Assembly (NCBI RefSeq): GCF_003332275.1
Contig: NZ_QOVA01000021.1
Location: forward strand, 1-64,000
From: Edaphovirga cremea
Lineage (GTDB): Bacteria; Pseudomonadota; Gammaproteobacteria; Enterobacterales; Enterobacteriaceae
Direction: 5' to 3'
Length of the DNA: 64,000 bases
The notes beneath the pieces are model-generated. The model was not told where the DNA came from. It made no database searches and worked only from the letters and a program-made list of their open reading frames with translations. The position numbers were made by a program, and so were the translations under genes. Shown here piece after piece: positions 30,131 to 41,700 of this stretch (the stretch's first letter is position 1; every line of letters starts with the position of its first letter).

Positions 30131-30157
30131 AAAAAAGCCCGGAGAGTGAACCGGGCC
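30131..30157 (-). terminator. fabF terminator
   Basis: Stem GCCCGG/CCGGGC with an 8-base loop, followed by TTTTTTAT on the minus strand, 31 bases beyond fabF. It separates the fatty-acid cluster from pabC. Confidence 0.82.
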
Positions 30158-30187
30158 CTTTTATTTTCTGCATTGGCGCGCTGACAG

Positions 30188-31429
30188 CTAAACCCTGCGG
30201 AATACCAACGAACCGTTGGTTCCACCGAAGCCAAATGAATTACACAATGTATATTCCAGGTCTGTCACCTGGCGCGCTTCATGCGGAACGAAGTCCAGAT
30301 CGCACCCTTCATCCGGATTATCCAGATTAATGGTAGGAGGGACCACCTGATCACGCAATGCCAGGATGCTGAAGATCGACTCAACCGCACCCGCGGCACC
30401 CAACAGGTGACCCGTCATGGATTTTGTTGAACTGACCATCACGCGCTGGGCATAATTGCCAAAGACAGACTTCACGGCCTGTGTTTCGGCTTTATCACCC
30501 GCTGGCGTAGACGTTCCGTGTGCGTTGATGTAGCCAATCTGCTCAACGGAAAGCCCTGCGTCACGCAGCGCATTTTTCATTGCGGATGCGGCACCAGCAC
30601 CATCTTCTGGTGGAGATGTCATGTGGTACGCATCGCTGCTCATGCCGAAACCGATCACTTCAGCATAAATTTTTGCACCGCGTTTTTTAGCATGCTCGTA
30701 CTCTTCAAGTACCATGATACCGGCACCGTCGCCCAAAACGAACCCATCGCGATCTTTGTCCCACGGACGGCTTGCCGCTTGTGGATTATCGTTACGGGTT
30801 GAGAGCGCCCGGGCAGCACCGAAGCCACCGACGCCCAATGGGGTACTCGCTTTTTCTGCCCCACCTGCCAACATAATGTCCGCATCATCATAAGCAATAA
30901 TACGGGCTGCATGGCCGATATTGTGCACACCTGATGTACAGGCTGTCGCAATTGAAATACTGGGGCCGCGCAAACCATACATGATGCTTAAATGACCCGC
31001 GATCATGTTGACGATGGTGGAAGGAACAAAGAAAGGACTGATTTTCCGTGGTCCGCCGTTGACCAGCGAGCTATGGTTTTCTTCAATCAGACCAAGGCCA
31101 CCAATGCCGGAACCGATAGCGGCACCGAAACGACAGGCGTTTTCGTCAGTGACCTCAATTCCCGAATCCTGCATTGCCTGGATACCGGCAACAATTCCAT
31201 ATTGTATGAAGGCATCCATTTTGCGAGCATCTTTACGCGAAATGAACTCTTCACAGTTAAAATCCTTTACTAAGCCAGCAAAACGCGTTGCATAGGCACT
31301 AGTATCGAAATGGTCGATCAGGCTGATGCCACTCTGACCGGCAAGAAGAGCGCTCCAAGTGGACTCTACTGTATTGCCGACAGGAGACAACATGCCAAGT
31401 CCGGTCACAACAACTCGACGCTTAGACAC
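30188..31429 (-). CDS. fabF: 3-oxoacyl-ACP synthase II
   Basis: Condensing enzyme of fatty-acid elongation, important for converting C16:1 to C18:1 at low temperature. The 413-residue protein (E. coli 413) shows the Cys-His-His triad: [27 protein letters not shown] and [15 protein letters not shown]. It is the last gene of the plsX-fabH-fabD-fabG-acpP-fabF series. Confidence 0.97.
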   Translation of the reverse strand: MSKRRVVVTGLGMLSPVGNTVESTWSALLAGQSGISLIDHFDTSAYATRFAGLVKDFNCEEFISRKDARKMDAFIQYGIVAGIQAMQDSGIEVTDENACRFGAAIGSGIGGLGLIEENHSSLVNGGPRKISPFFVPSTIVNMIAGHLSIMYGLRGPSISIATACTSGVHNIGHAARIIAYDDADIMLAGGAEKASTPLGVGGFGAARALSTRNDNPQAASRPWDKDRDGFVLGDGAGIMVLEEYEHAKKRGAKIYAEVIGFGMSSDAYHMTSPPEDGAGAASAMKNALRDAGLSVEQIGYINAHGTSTPAGDKAETQAVKSVFGNYAQRVMVSSTKSMTGHLLGAAGAVESIFSILALRDQVVPPTINLDNPDEGCDLDFVPHEARQVTDLEYTLCNSFGFGGTNGSLVFRRV

Positions 31430-31512
31430 GTTTGTCCTCCAGGGAGGGGTAAATAGGACATCTGGAATAAAAAACTTAGGCGGTCGAATGACCGCCTAGA
31501 TATGTTCGCTTA

Positions 31513-31758
31513 TTACTTCTGATTCTGATGCGCATTGATAAAATCAATGGCGATTTGAACAGTAGTGATTTTCTCAGCTTCTTCGTCTGGAATCTCAGTA
31601 TCAAACTCTTCTTCCAGAGCCATTACCAGCTCAACGGTGTCAAGAGAATCAGCGCCCAGGTCATCAACAAAAGAAGAGCTGTTCTTAACTTCTTCTTCGC
31701 TTACGCCAAGCTGTTCAATGATGATTTTCTTAACACGTTCTTCGATACTAGTGCTCAT
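31513..31758 (-). CDS. acpP: Acyl carrier protein
   Basis: Carrier of growing acyl chains on a 4'-phosphopantetheine arm attached to Ser38 in the motif [18 protein letters not shown]. It has 81 residues against 78 in E. coli. The changes cluster at the start of helix 1-loop 1 ([14 protein letters not shown]) and at the C-terminus (INAHQNQK). It lies between fabG and fabF, and the 153-base gap to fabG probably carries its own strong promoter. Confidence 0.97.
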   Translation of the reverse strand: MSTSIEERVKKIIIEQLGVSEEEVKNSSSFVDDLGADSLDTVELVMALEEEFDTEIPDEEAEKITTVQIAIDFINAHQNQK

Positions 31759-31911
31759 ACTCTTAAATTTCCTATCAAAACTCGCTTTCGCGATGGTTTT
31801 CGTAGTGTATAAAATGTTGAAAAAGATGCAACTAAATCCCGGCTGGTCAAACCACGATTTTATTCTATTTTGCGGGTTTTACCTCAAACAACGCAAATAG
31901 TTTCGTGATTT

Positions 31912-32646
31912 TTAAATCATATACATGCCGCCATTGACATGTAACGTTTCACCGGTAATGTAGCCGGCCTCGTCTGAGGCTAAAAAAGCAACGGCACTGG
32001 CGATTTCTTTGGCAGTGCCAAGCCGGTTGGCTGGAACTTGCGTCAAAATGCCAGCACGTTGATCATCTGTCAACGCCTGTGTCATGTCCGTTTCAATAAA
32101 GCCAGGAGCCACGACGTTGACAGTAATGCCACGGGAAGCAATTTCCCGTGCCAAAGACTTACTAAAGCCAATCAGGCCAGCTTTAGCCGCCGCGTAGTTC
32201 GCCTGTCCTGCATTCCCCATCGTTCCGATAACAGAACCGATGGTGATGATCCGGCCAAACCGCTTTTTCATCATAGCGCGCATTACCGCCTTTGACAGGC
32301 GGAATACCGAAGTCAGGTTCGTGTCAATAATGTCTTGCCACTCATCATCCTTCATACGCATAAGAATGTTATCACGAGTGATACCTGCATTATTGACCAG
32401 AATATCAATTTCGCCAAATTCAGCTCGGATCGAGTTTAAAACTGATTCAATCGAGGCAGAATCTACCACGTTCAGCATTAAACCTTTACCCTTTTCGCCC
32501 AGGTAAGCACTGATTGCCTCAGCCCCTTTCTCACTGGTCGCGGTACCAATCACAAAGGCACCGCGTGCGACCAATGTCTCTGCGATAGCACGTCCTATAC
32601 CGCGGCTTGCACCCGTAACCAGTGCGATTTTTCCTTCAAAGCTCAT
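31912..32646 (-). CDS. fabG: 3-oxoacyl-ACP reductase
   Basis: NADPH-dependent SDR enzyme, the ketoreduction step of fatty-acid elongation. The 244-residue protein has the Rossmann motif TGASRGIGRAIAE, NNAGITRDN and the Ser-Tyr-Lys catalytic set (IGSVIG, then YAAAKAG). It is 11 bases downstream of fabD. Confidence 0.97.
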   Translation of the reverse strand: MSFEGKIALVTGASRGIGRAIAETLVARGAFVIGTATSEKGAEAISAYLGEKGKGLMLNVVDSASIESVLNSIRAEFGEIDILVNNAGITRDNILMRMKDDEWQDIIDTNLTSVFRLSKAVMRAMMKKRFGRIITIGSVIGTMGNAGQANYAAAKAGLIGFSKSLAREIASRGITVNVVAPGFIETDMTQALTDDQRAGILTQVPANRLGTAKEIASAVAFLASDEAGYITGETLHVNGGMYMI

Positions 32647-32657
32647 GGTTTTCCTCT

Positions 32658-33587
32658 TTATTGCTCAAGCGCCGCTGACAGGCTGGCAGAATCATTCACT
32701 GCTGCCGCTGCCATGGTGTCAACAATACGTTTGGCCAAGCCGGTCAGCACTTTACCTGGCCCAACCTCATATAACTGTGCAACGCCCTGTCCGGCCATGA
32801 ATTCAACGCTTTCCGTCCAGCGCACCGGGCTATAAAGCTGGCGCACCAGCGCACTGCGGATCGCCTCCGGGGACGTTTCAATTTTTACGTCGACGTTATT
32901 CACTACCGGCAACGCCGGTGCATTGAATGTAATCTTCTCAAGTGCCATAGCCAGCTTGTCAGCAGCCGGTTTCATCAACGCACAGTGGGACGGAACGCTG
33001 ACAGGCAACGGTAACGCCCGTTTTGCCCCGGCAGCCTTACAGGCTGCGCCTGCACGCTCTACGGCCTCTTTATTCCCGGCAATAACCACCTGTCCCGGAG
33101 AATTGAAGTTCACGGGAGAAACCACCTGCCCTTGCTCAGACTCTTTACAGGCTTTGGCGATGGCGTCGTTATCCAAACCGATAATCGCGGACATCGCGCC
33201 AGTGCCTTCAGGAACAGCTTCCTGCATCAATTTACCACGCAATTCCACCAGACTGATGGCTTGCTTGAAATCCAGCACGCCAGCACAGACCAGTGCAGAA
33301 TACTCACCCAGACTGTGACCCGCCAGCATGGCAGGCATTTTGCTGCCCTGTTGCTGCCAAACGCGCCATATCGCCACAGAAGCGGCCAAAAGGGCCGGTT
33401 GGGTCTGCCAGGTCTTGTTCAGTTCTTCAGCCGGGCCTTGCTGGACGAGAGCCCACAAGTCATAGCCCAGCGCGTCAGAAGCTTCGGCAAATGTCTCTTC
33501 AACTATCGGGTACTGTGCAGCCAAATCGGCCAGCATTCCCAGCGCCTGGGAACCTTGCCCAGGGAAAACCATTGCAAATTGGGTCAT
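32658..33587 (-). CDS. fabD: Malonyl-CoA-ACP transacylase
   Basis: Transfers malonyl groups from CoA to ACP. From the ATG at 33587 the protein is 309 residues, the E. coli length, starting MTQFAMVFPGQGSQALGM. The catalytic serine is in AGHSLGEYSAL and the histidine in VPSHCALM. The frame is also open upstream through a duplicated 21-base unit to a TTG at 33629, so a 14-residue extension is possible but unlikely. Confidence 0.95.
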   Translation of the reverse strand: MTQFAMVFPGQGSQALGMLADLAAQYPIVEETFAEASDALGYDLWALVQQGPAEELNKTWQTQPALLAASVAIWRVWQQQGSKMPAMLAGHSLGEYSALVCAGVLDFKQAISLVELRGKLMQEAVPEGTGAMSAIIGLDNDAIAKACKESEQGQVVSPVNFNSPGQVVIAGNKEAVERAGAACKAAGAKRALPLPVSVPSHCALMKPAADKLAMALEKITFNAPALPVVNNVDVKIETSPEAIRSALVRQLYSPVRWTESVEFMAGQGVAQLYEVGPGKVLTGLAKRIVDTMAAAAVNDSASLSAALEQ

Positions 33588-33589
33588 TG

Positions 33590-33628
33590 TTTTTTCCAGT
33601 CCAATTAAAGTTTTTTCCTGTCCAATCA
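33590..33628. repeat. Duplicated 21-bp unit between fabH and fabD
   Basis: Two near-copies (33590-33607 and 33611-33628, two mismatches over 18 bases) lie between the fabH stop and fabD ATG. On the minus strand each carries a purine-rich GGAAAAAA that may act in fabD ribosome binding. Confidence 0.75.
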
Positions 33629-34579
33629 AAAACGAACCAGCGCCGAGCCCCAGGTAAAACCGCCGCCAAATGCTTCAAGCAGCACTAATTGCCCGCGCTG
33701 AATACGGCCATCACGCACCGCTTCATCCAACGCAGCAGGAACAGACGCGGCTGACGTATTGCCGTGACGATCCAATGTGATCACCACTTTTTCCATGCCC
33801 ATGCCTAATTTTTTAGCCGTTGCGCTGATAATGCGCAGGTTGGCCTGGTGCGGAACCAGCCAGTCCAACTGGGAACGGTCAAGATTATTGGCTTGCAGGG
33901 TCTCATCAACGATGTGGGCGAGTTCAGTCACCGCCACTTTAAACACTTCGTTGCCGGCCATCGTGAGATAAGACGGCTTTTCAGCATCCAGGCGATCGGG
34001 ATAGGGCAACGTCAGCAGCTCGCCATAGCGGCCATCCGCATGCAGGTGGGTTGAGAGGATGCCTTGCTCTTCTGACGCGCCGAGCACCACCGCGCCCGAG
34101 CCATCGCCAAACAGAATCACTGTACCGCGATCTTCAGGATCGAGGGTACGCGCCAGGGTATCGGAACCGATCACCAACGCATAACGTACAGCACCATTTT
34201 TAATGTATTGATCGGCCACGCTCAGCGCGTAAGTGAATCCGGCGCATGCGGCGGCCAAATCGAAGGCAGCACAATCTTTGATACCCAGCTTTTGCTGAAT
34301 CTGACAGGCAGAACTGGGGAAAGCATGGGTAGATGAGGTGGTCGCAACGATGATCAGACCAATCTCCTCAACAGAGACGCCCGCCATTTCCAGCGCTTTC
34401 TCTGCCGCATGCAGGCCCATCGTGGCCACATTTTCGTCAGGTCCGGCAATTCGGCGTTCGCGAATGCCCGTCCGGGTGACAATCCACTCGTCCGAAGTTT
34501 CTACCATTTTTTCCAGATCGGCGTTAGTACGCACTTGTACGGGCAGATAACTCCCCGTACCGAGAATCTTAGTATACAT
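33626..34579 (-). CDS. fabH: 3-oxoacyl-ACP synthase III
   Basis: Initiates fatty-acid synthesis by condensing acetyl-CoA with malonyl-ACP. The 317-residue protein (E. coli 317) has the catalytic cysteine in [12 protein letters not shown] (about 112), histidine in VPHQANLRI (about 244) and asparagine in RHGNTSAAS (about 274). It follows plsX by 6 bases. Confidence 0.97.
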   Translation of the reverse strand: MYTKILGTGSYLPVQVRTNADLEKMVETSDEWIVTRTGIRERRIAGPDENVATMGLHAAEKALEMAGVSVEEIGLIIVATTSSTHAFPSSACQIQQKLGIKDCAAFDLAAACAGFTYALSVADQYIKNGAVRYALVIGSDTLARTLDPEDRGTVILFGDGSGAVVLGASEEQGILSTHLHADGRYGELLTLPYPDRLDAEKPSYLTMAGNEVFKVAVTELAHIVDETLQANNLDRSQLDWLVPHQANLRIISATAKKLGMGMEKVVITLDRHGNTSAASVPAALDEAVRDGRIQRGQLVLLEAFGGGFTWGSALVRF

Positions 34580-34585
34580 GTAAGA

Positions 34586-35620
34586 TCAGTCACTCTTGGG
34601 TAATACAGCCTCAAGGCGCGCGGCAATCCTTTCAGGGAGCTGCCGCTGCACCGCCTGCACAGCCTGTTCGATAGCGACAGCAAACGCACGTTGGTTCGCT
34701 GCGCCGTGGCTTTTGATAACGGTGCCCCGTAATCCTAACAGACATGCGCCATTATACTGGTCGGGGTTCAGATGGCCGAACCGTTTTGCCACTCGTTTCT
34801 GCAGCCATCGCCCCAAAAGTTTCATCCACCAGGAGCGCTTTTTCCCCTCACCAGAGGGTTTCAGCAGTGACAAAAAGAGCCTTATCACACCTTCCATGGT
34901 TTTAAGGGTAACGTTACCCACGAAGCCGTCACACACCATAACATCGGTCTTGCCTGTCAACAGGTCATTGCCTTCAAGATAGCCGATATAATTTATCGTT
35001 GGCGTTTTTTTTAGTACGGCGGCAGCTTCGCGGATAGTGTCGAGGCCCTTGGTCTCTTCTTCCCCGATATTCAGCAAAGCAACACGTGGATTGCTGATAC
35101 CCAGTACTTCTTCAGCCACCACGGATCCCATGACGGCAAACTGAATCAGCATCGTACTGTCGCAGTCGACGTTCGCCCCCAAATCCAGGACCACGGTTTT
35201 TCCACGCTGCTGATGCGGCAATACCGTCATCAACGCGGGCCGCTCAATCCCTTCAAGGGGTTTGAGCATCAATTTCGCCAATCCCATCAGCGCACCGGTA
35301 TTCCCGGCACTGACACACGCCTGTGCGTCGCCCTGTTTGATCAACTCCAGCGCAACGCGCATGGAACTGCCCCGGCTGGCACGGATTGCCTGCGACAGTT
35401 TGGCGTCGCCGGCGATAACCGACTCGGCAGGAATCACCCGTAATCTTTCCAACAGGGAAGGATCGGCTTTGTTCAAAAAGGGTTGGATGGCGTCAGGAAA
35501 CCCGACCAGAAGAAGAGTGAGTTTTTTATTGGAGGCCAGTGCCTGCAATGAAGCAGGCACTGTGACGGATGGACCGAAATCCCCGCCCATTGCATCTAAC
35601 GCAAGGGTTAGATGTGCCAA
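34586..35620 (-). CDS. plsX: Phosphate acyltransferase PlsX
   Basis: Makes acyl-phosphate from acyl-ACP for phospholipid synthesis. The 344-residue protein begins [20 protein letters not shown] and contains [14 protein letters not shown] and [15 protein letters not shown]. The C-terminus is about a dozen residues shorter than E. coli PlsX (356). It lies in the conserved order yceD-rpmF-plsX-fabH. Confidence 0.96.
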   Translation of the reverse strand: MAHLTLALDAMGGDFGPSVTVPASLQALASNKKLTLLLVGFPDAIQPFLNKADPSLLERLRVIPAESVIAGDAKLSQAIRASRGSSMRVALELIKQGDAQACVSAGNTGALMGLAKLMLKPLEGIERPALMTVLPHQQRGKTVVLDLGANVDCDSTMLIQFAVMGSVVAEEVLGISNPRVALLNIGEEETKGLDTIREAAAVLKKTPTINYIGYLEGNDLLTGKTDVMVCDGFVGNVTLKTMEGVIRLFLSLLKPSGEGKKRSWWMKLLGRWLQKRVAKRFGHLNPDQYNGACLLGLRGTVIKSHGAANQRAFAVAIEQAVQAVQRQLPERIAARLEAVLPKSD

Positions 35621-35653
35621 GTTATCGCCTTGCTAAAAATTAGCAAATACTAC

Positions 35654-35821
35654 TCAGCCGATAACTTTGCGACCGCGGTAGAAACCGTCGGCAGTGATGT
35701 GGTGACGACGGTGAGTTTCACCAGAAGTTTTGTCCACGGAAAGAGTGGTGGTAGTCAGTGCATCATGAGAACGACGCATGCCACGTTTGGAACGGGTTGG
35801 TTTATTCTGTTGTACGGCCAT
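35654..35821 (-). CDS. rpmF: 50S ribosomal protein L32
   Basis: A 55-residue basic protein translating as [20 protein letters not shown] and onward to end FYRGRKVIG, clearly L32. It has two residues fewer than E. coli (57). It sits 12 bases after yceD and 33 before plsX, the conserved co-transcribed group. Confidence 0.97.
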   Translation of the reverse strand: MAVQQNKPTRSKRGMRRSHDALTTTTLSVDKTSGETHRRHHITADGFYRGRKVIG

Positions 35822-35833
35822 GGACCTTACTCC

Positions 35834-36358
35834 TCAATTACTTTTCTTTAAACTGGCTAATACGGCAAATGGGTTTGGTTTTTCCGCCTCTTCAGGCAAT
35901 TTACCAAAGACCATGTCCGCGTCGGACACTTCACAGTGTTCAGAATCATGTACCGGAACAACCGGCAGCGAAAGAATAATTTCGTCTTCTATCATTGCCA
36001 ACAGATCGACTTCGCCAAAACCATCGACTTCGACCGGTTCGTAAGCTTCCGGTAATGCCTCAGCCTGTTCATCACTGACAACCGGGCTGAAACAATATGT
36101 TGTGTGAACCTGATGCTCAAAGGTTTTCCCACAGCGCTGGCACATCAACGTTACCGTGACGTCCGAAGAGCCGGAGATTACCGCCAGTCGCTGGTTGTCG
36201 ATATTAAACGACAAGGAGCTCTGGACATCGCTATCCACACTGACCACGGATTCGGCAACTCGTGTAACCTGATCAGGCGTATAGACTCCAATGTAGTCCA
36301 AACGTTTCTGGGCAGTACGAACCGCATCAACGGTCAAGGGTAATTTTACCTTTTGCAT
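35834..36358 (-). CDS. yceD: YceD (DUF177) protein
   Basis: Protein of 174 residues (E. coli 173) of the family associated with large-subunit rRNA accumulation. It contains the two-cysteine motif [13 protein letters not shown] and an acidic C-terminal half ([20 protein letters not shown]). First gene of yceD-rpmF-plsX-fab. The 159 bases to maf form a divergent promoter region. Confidence 0.93.
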   Translation of the reverse strand: MQKVKLPLTVDAVRTAQKRLDYIGVYTPDQVTRVAESVVSVDSDVQSSLSFNIDNQRLAVISGSSDVTVTLMCQRCGKTFEHQVHTTYCFSPVVSDEQAEALPEAYEPVEVDGFGEVDLLAMIEDEIILSLPVVPVHDSEHCEVSDADMVFGKLPEEAEKPNPFAVLASLKKSN

Positions 36359-36517
36359 AGGGCGCGCATATTAACTTTGTAACGACATAGAGTCAAAGAA
36401 AAAGGCCGTAAAACCGCACCTTTCACCAATATTCGCTTCCACAGCGGCGGACAGTTTAAAATGCCGCATTCATTTTCGCCATGGTTTGTGAAAAAAAATA
36501 TGAACAGAGCTGTTTTT

Positions 36518-37114
36518 ATGAACAAAGTTGTTTTAGCCTCCACATCACCCTATCGCCGCGCCTTGCTCGACAAGCTCGGGATCCCTTTCAGCCATGCGGC
36601 TCCCGAAGTCGATGAATCAACCCAACCGGGTGAAGACGCACGCCAGTTGGTGATGCGGCTGGCAGAGGCCAAAGCCAGGGCGCTGGCAGCACGTTTCCCC
36701 GACCACCTGATTATCGGTTCCGATCAGGTTTGCGTCATCAACGGGCAGATTACCGGCAAGCCCCACACGACTGAAAACGCGGTAAGGCAACTGCAGCAAG
36801 CCAGCGGGCAATGCGTGACATTTTATACCGGTCTGGCATTGCTTAACAGCGCCAACCAGCGCGTCAACGTTATCTGTGAGTCTTTTGATGTGTGGTTCAG
36901 AACCCTGACCGACGAGGAAATCCGCGGCTATATCAGGATTGAACAACCGCTGAATTGTGCGGGAAGCTTTATGTGCGAAGGGCTGGGGATTGCCCTGTTC
37001 GACAAACTCAGCGGGCGCGATCCCAATACCCTGATCGGTTTGCCGTTGATTGCCCTGCTGGAGATGCTACGCGCAGAAGGTATCAATCCGCTGCTCGCCA
37101 ACGCCGCTGATTAA
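36518..37114 (+). CDS. yceF: Maf-family nucleotide pyrophosphatase YceF
   Basis: House-cleaning pyrophosphatase; E. coli YceF prefers 7-methyl-GTP. The N-terminal [28 protein letters not shown] and TGLAL motifs are present. The ATG at 36518 gives 198 residues (E. coli 194) and the standard N-terminus. Two upstream in-frame ATGs (36461, 36500) lack better ribosome-binding sites. It is transcribed divergently from yceD. Confidence 0.93.
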   Translation: MNKVVLASTSPYRRALLDKLGIPFSHAAPEVDESTQPGEDARQLVMRLAEAKARALAARFPDHLIIGSDQVCVINGQITGKPHTTENAVRQLQQASGQCVTFYTGLALLNSANQRVNVICESFDVWFRTLTDEEIRGYIRIEQPLNCAGSFMCEGLGIALFDKLSGRDPNTLIGLPLIALLEMLRAEGINPLLANAAD

Positions 37115-37130
37115 GCCCGCCGGGATCGGG

Positions 37131-37160
37131 AGAGGGCTTGCGCAGACGCCCTCTTTTTTC
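37131..37160 (+). terminator. Terminator after yceF
   Basis: Stem AGAGGGC/GCCCTCT with a 10-base loop and a long T-run, 17 bases after the yceF stop, between convergent yceF and rluC. Confidence 0.85.
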
Positions 37161-37179
37161 TTTTTCATGCCCGCACAGA

Positions 37180-38142
37180 TTACTGCGGCTTGGCATCTTT
37201 GCGCAGCATTTGCAGGCAGTAGCGCAATTGGGTATCCAACGGTGCCTCGATGCGCACGGTTTCGCCGGTATTCGGGTGCTCAAAACGCAGCGCCGCCGCA
37301 TGCAGGAACAGACGCTTCAGGCCGGTGCCGCGCAATTGCTGGTCGAACTCGCGATCGCCATAACGGTCGTCAAAGGCGATTGGATGGCCCGCGTGCTGGG
37401 CATGAACGCGGATCTGATGGGTACGCCCGGTCACCGGACTGGCCTTCACCAGCGTCGCATGCTCAAAGCGCTCTTCCACTTTAAAACGCGTTTCTGACGG
37501 TTTGCCTTCGCTGTTAACCCGCACAATACGTTCACCGCTTTGCAGGATATTTTTCAGCAACGGTGCCTGAACGACCTTGCAGTGCGACTGCCACTGGCCA
37601 CGCACCAGCGCCAGATAATCCTTTTGCATCCCTTTCAGGCGCAGTTGCTCATGCAGCGAACGCAGCGCGGAGCGCTTTTTCGCCACCAGCAGCACGCCCG
37701 AGGTATCGCGATCGAGGCGATGCACCAGCTCAAGGAAACGCGCATCCGGGCGCAGCGCACGCAGCCCCTCAATCACGCCAAAACTCAATCCACTGCCGCC
37801 GTGAACCGCGGTACCCGATGGCTTGTTCAGAATCAGCAGGTAATCATCTTCATAGAGAATATACGCTTCCAGCGCGGCGACTTTGTCCAGCTTGGCGGAG
37901 ACGGCGTTATCTTCACGTTCTGCGACGCGAACGGGCGGAATACGCACCTGATCGCCCTCTTCGAGCTTGTATTCCGGCTTAATGCGCTTTTTGTTAACCC
38001 GCACTTCGCCTTTGCGCACGATGCGATAAATCATGCTTTTTGGTACGCCTTTAAGTTGCGTACGCAAAAAGTTGTCGATGCGCTGACCCGCCTGATCGGC
38101 AGAAATAGCGACTATTTGTACTGTGGGATTCTCTGTTTTCAT
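37180..38142 (-). CDS. rluC: 23S rRNA pseudouridine synthase RluC
   Basis: Modifies uridines 955, 2504 and 2580 of 23S rRNA. The 320-residue protein (E. coli 319) has an N-terminal S4 RNA-binding domain (RIDNFLRTQLKGVPKSMIYR) and the catalytic aspartate in HRLDRDTSGVLL. It is transcribed divergently from rne, with the long rne leader between them. Confidence 0.96.
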   Translation of the reverse strand: MKTENPTVQIVAISADQAGQRIDNFLRTQLKGVPKSMIYRIVRKGEVRVNKKRIKPEYKLEEGDQVRIPPVRVAEREDNAVSAKLDKVAALEAYILYEDDYLLILNKPSGTAVHGGSGLSFGVIEGLRALRPDARFLELVHRLDRDTSGVLLVAKKRSALRSLHEQLRLKGMQKDYLALVRGQWQSHCKVVQAPLLKNILQSGERIVRVNSEGKPSETRFKVEERFEHATLVKASPVTGRTHQIRVHAQHAGHPIAFDDRYGDREFDQQLRGTGLKRLFLHAAALRFEHPNTGETVRIEAPLDTQLRYCLQMLRKDAKPQ

Positions 38143-38714
38143 GGCTGGCGATTCTAAATATCAGACACGATTCGCGCCACTGATTTTTATGTGCTTAACT
38201 AAATGTTAGCTATCAGAAGATATCGTTTTCCTGCTCTTTCTGCTTAATATCGCAGCAATTCAGCCAGTAACGAATCTGCAGACATAAGATTCTTTGTCTG
38301 CGCGGGTAAAGTCACCTTGCTATCACCCTGTCAGCAATGGAATAATGCATTCACTTTCCGCATTAATCTCATTTAGACAGGGTAAATTGCGGAATTTTAA
38401 ACTTTGCCTGATAGCACAAAAACGCAGCAATGGCGTAAGACGTAATGTGAAATCAAGTAATTAGCGGGCTGCGGGTTGCAGCTTGGCCGGCAAATGGAAT
38501 GTGATCTGTCGTCGTAGTTCAGAGGCTATTCCCTTATAAAAAGCGCTGTTTTTCACAAAGAAAACCAGGCTTACCGAAATAATGCGCCCCTATGCAGGCG
38601 ACAACCGGGAGGTTGACGACTTTGCGAGAAGACTCGGGGCCAACGGTTACTCCGGTCACGAGGTTATTTTGCCCGCAGCTCTAATGATAATGCGAAAATA
38701 ACGAGTAAGTTAAG
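38143..38714 (+). promoter_or_regulatory. rluC-rne intergenic region with long rne 5' leader
   Basis: 572 bases without a gene. In E. coli the 361-nt rne leader folds into hairpins through which RNase E controls its own mRNA. Here the last 120 bases are structured, e.g. CAACC-GGGA-GGTTG (38602-38615), and the sequence GGTTATTTTGCCCGCA...ATAACGAGTAAGTTAAG before the ATG resembles the E. coli leader as I remember it. Promoters were not placed. Confidence 0.6.
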
Positions 38715-41700
38715 ATGAAAAGAATGTTGATTAACGCAACTCAGCAGGAAGAGTTGCGTGTCGCCCTTGTGGATGGACAGCGGTTGTATGACCTGGATAT
38801 TGAAAGCCCAGGCCATGAACAGAAGAAAGCCAATATCTATAAAGGTAAAATCACCCGAATCGAACCCAGCCTTGAAGCAGCCTTCGTTGATTACGGCGCT
38901 GAAAGACATGGTTTCCTCCCCCTCAAAGAAATCGCTCGCGAATATTTCCCCAGTAATTACTCCTCCCACGGTCGCCCGAACATCAAAGACGTTTTGCGCG
39001 AAGGTCAGGAAGTTATTGTCCAGGTCGATAAAGAAGAGCGCGGCAACAAAGGTGCTGCACTCACTACATTTATCAGTCTGGCGGGGAGCTATCTGGTTCT
39101 GATGCCCAACAACCCGCGCGCTGGCGGTATCTCGCGCCGGATTGAAGGTGACGACCGTACCGAGTTGAAAGAAGCGCTTTCCTCACTTCAATTGCCTGAT
39201 GGCATGGGTTTGATTGTCCGTACTGCGGGCGTAGGCAAGTCTGCCGATGCACTGCAATGGGACCTCTCATTCCGCCTCAAGCACTGGGATGCGATCAAGA
39301 AAGCCGCTGAAGGCCGCCCTGCCCCGTTCCTGATTCATCAGGAAAGCAACGTGATTGTCCGTGCTTTCCGTGATTATCTGCGTCCGGACATTGGCGAGAT
39401 TCTGATTGATAACCCGAAAGTCCTCGATCTGGCCAGAGAGCATATTGCTGCGCTGGGCCGTCCGGATTTCAGCAGTAAAATAAAACTGTATAGCGGCGAA
39501 ATTCCGTTATTCAGCCACTATCAGATTGAGTCCCAGATTGAGTCCGCCTTCCAGCGCGAAGTGCGCCTGCCGTCGGGTGGCTCCATCGTTATTGATACCA
39601 CAGAAGCGTTGACCGCCATTGATATCAACTCCGCCCGCGCTACCCGTGGCGGTGATATCGAAGAAACCGCGTTCAATACCAACCTTGAAGCTGCCGATGA
39701 AATCGCTCGCCAACTGCGCTTGCGCGACCTGGGTGGTTTGATTGTCATCGACTACATCGATATGACGCCGGTTCGCCATCAGCGCGAAGTGGAAAACCGT
39801 CTTCGCGATGCCGTTCGTCAGGACCGTGCCCGCATCCAGATTGGCCGGATTTCACGTTTTGGCCTGCTGGAGATGTCACGTCAGCGCCTCAGCCCATCAC
39901 TGGGTGAATCCAGTCACCATGTCTGTCCGCGTTGCGGCGGCACCGGGACTATCCGTGATAATGAATCCCTGTCGCTCTCCATTCTGCGCCTGATTGAAGA
40001 AGAAGCGCTGAAAGAGAACACCAAAGAAGTCCACGCCATTGTGCCGGTACAGATTGCATCGTACCTGCTTAACGAGAAGCGTGAGTCGGTGAATGCGATT
40101 GAAAAACGTCAGGGCGGTGTGCGTGCCATCATCGTGCCAAACGATCAGATGCATACCCCGCACTACTCGGTTTTACGCGTGCGTAAAGGCGAAGAAACAC
40201 CAACGCTGAGCTACCTGCTGCCGCAATTGCATGAAGCTGAGATGGCGCAACCGTCGGAAGATGCACCTGCAGAACGCAAGCGCCCTGAGCAACCGGCTCT
40301 TGCCACCTTTGCGCTGTCCGATGACACGCCTCCGCCAGCCTTTGAACAGCCCGATGCCGAACCTCAGCCCGTGGCGGCTCCTCCGGTTCAGGAGAAAGCA
40401 CCAGCAGGACCAGGTCTGGTCAGCCGTTTCTTGAGTGGCCTGAAAAATCTGTTTGCCTCTGAGCCACAGCCTGAAGCAAAACCGGCAGAAGAAGTTGAAG
40501 TCAAACCGGAAGCCAGTGAAACCCGTCGTAACGACCGCCGTAATCCACGCCGCCAGAACAACAACCGCAAGGATCGTAATGGCGATCGCAGGCAACGTGA
40601 CGATCGTGAACCGCGTGAAAACCGTGAGCCGCGCGAAAGCCGTGAACCTCGCGACAATCGTGAGCCACGTGAGAACCGTGAACCGCGTGAAAATCGCGAG
40701 CCACGTGAAGATCAGCGTCGTAATAAGCGTCCGGTAGAGGACGTTGCAGCAGAGCCTCGCAGTGAAGAAGCTGAAAAGGCATTGCGCGAAGAGCAGCAAC
40801 AGCGCCGTGAACAGCGTGCTGAGCGCCAGCGTCGCCGTCAGGAAGAGAAGCGTAAAAATCCTGAAGTGCAAGAACCGGCAGTGCAGGAAGCCGTACTTGA
40901 AGTCGCTGGTGATGACGGTGATGCAGAAGAGCGTCAACATCAGGTGATGGTCCGTCGTGAACGCCGTCCTATGAGCAAGAAGGTCCGCCTGACTGCTGAA
41001 GAACGCGCCAACGATTTGGTCACTGAAAATACGTCTGTTTCTGCACCGTCTGTCGCAATGCAGTCCATTGCCGCGCCAGTGTCATTGCCAGCGGTTACCG
41101 CTGTGGCGTTGCCTGCCGTTCAGGTCGAACAGCCTGCACAGTATGCCGCACCGGCACAGCCTGAGGATGATTCGCGCGCTAACGGTGAGAATGGCATGCC
41201 TCGCCGCTCACGTCGTTCACCGCGCCACTTGCGTGTCAGTGGTCAGCGTCGTCGTCGTTATCGCGATGAGCGTTATCCGTCACAGTCTCCGGTTCAGCTT
41301 GCAGGCGCATTTGCGTCACCAGAAATGGCCTCAGGCAAAGTGTGGATCAGCTACCCGGTTGCGCAGAACGGTCAACATGACGACCAACCTTTTGTCGACG
41401 TGGAAACTATCGCCCAGCAGGAAGAGTTACTGGCCGCCGCCTCACTGGCCGCTGCGCAGCAGTTAAGCGCTGCACAGTCCAAACCTGTTGCGGTCGAAGA
41501 GACTGTTTTTGCTCCAGCAGAACCTTCTGCTCCGGCTGAAACCGTTGCCCCTGCTGAAACAGCAGAGACATCGGTAGAAACAGTAGATGCGGAAGTTGCA
41601 AAAACGCCAGCCGTAGAAACGCCCGTTGCAGAAGTAAAACCGCAACCCGCGATTGAGCCAGAACCTGCCGCTGAGACTGTTTTTATTAACACTGACGTTG

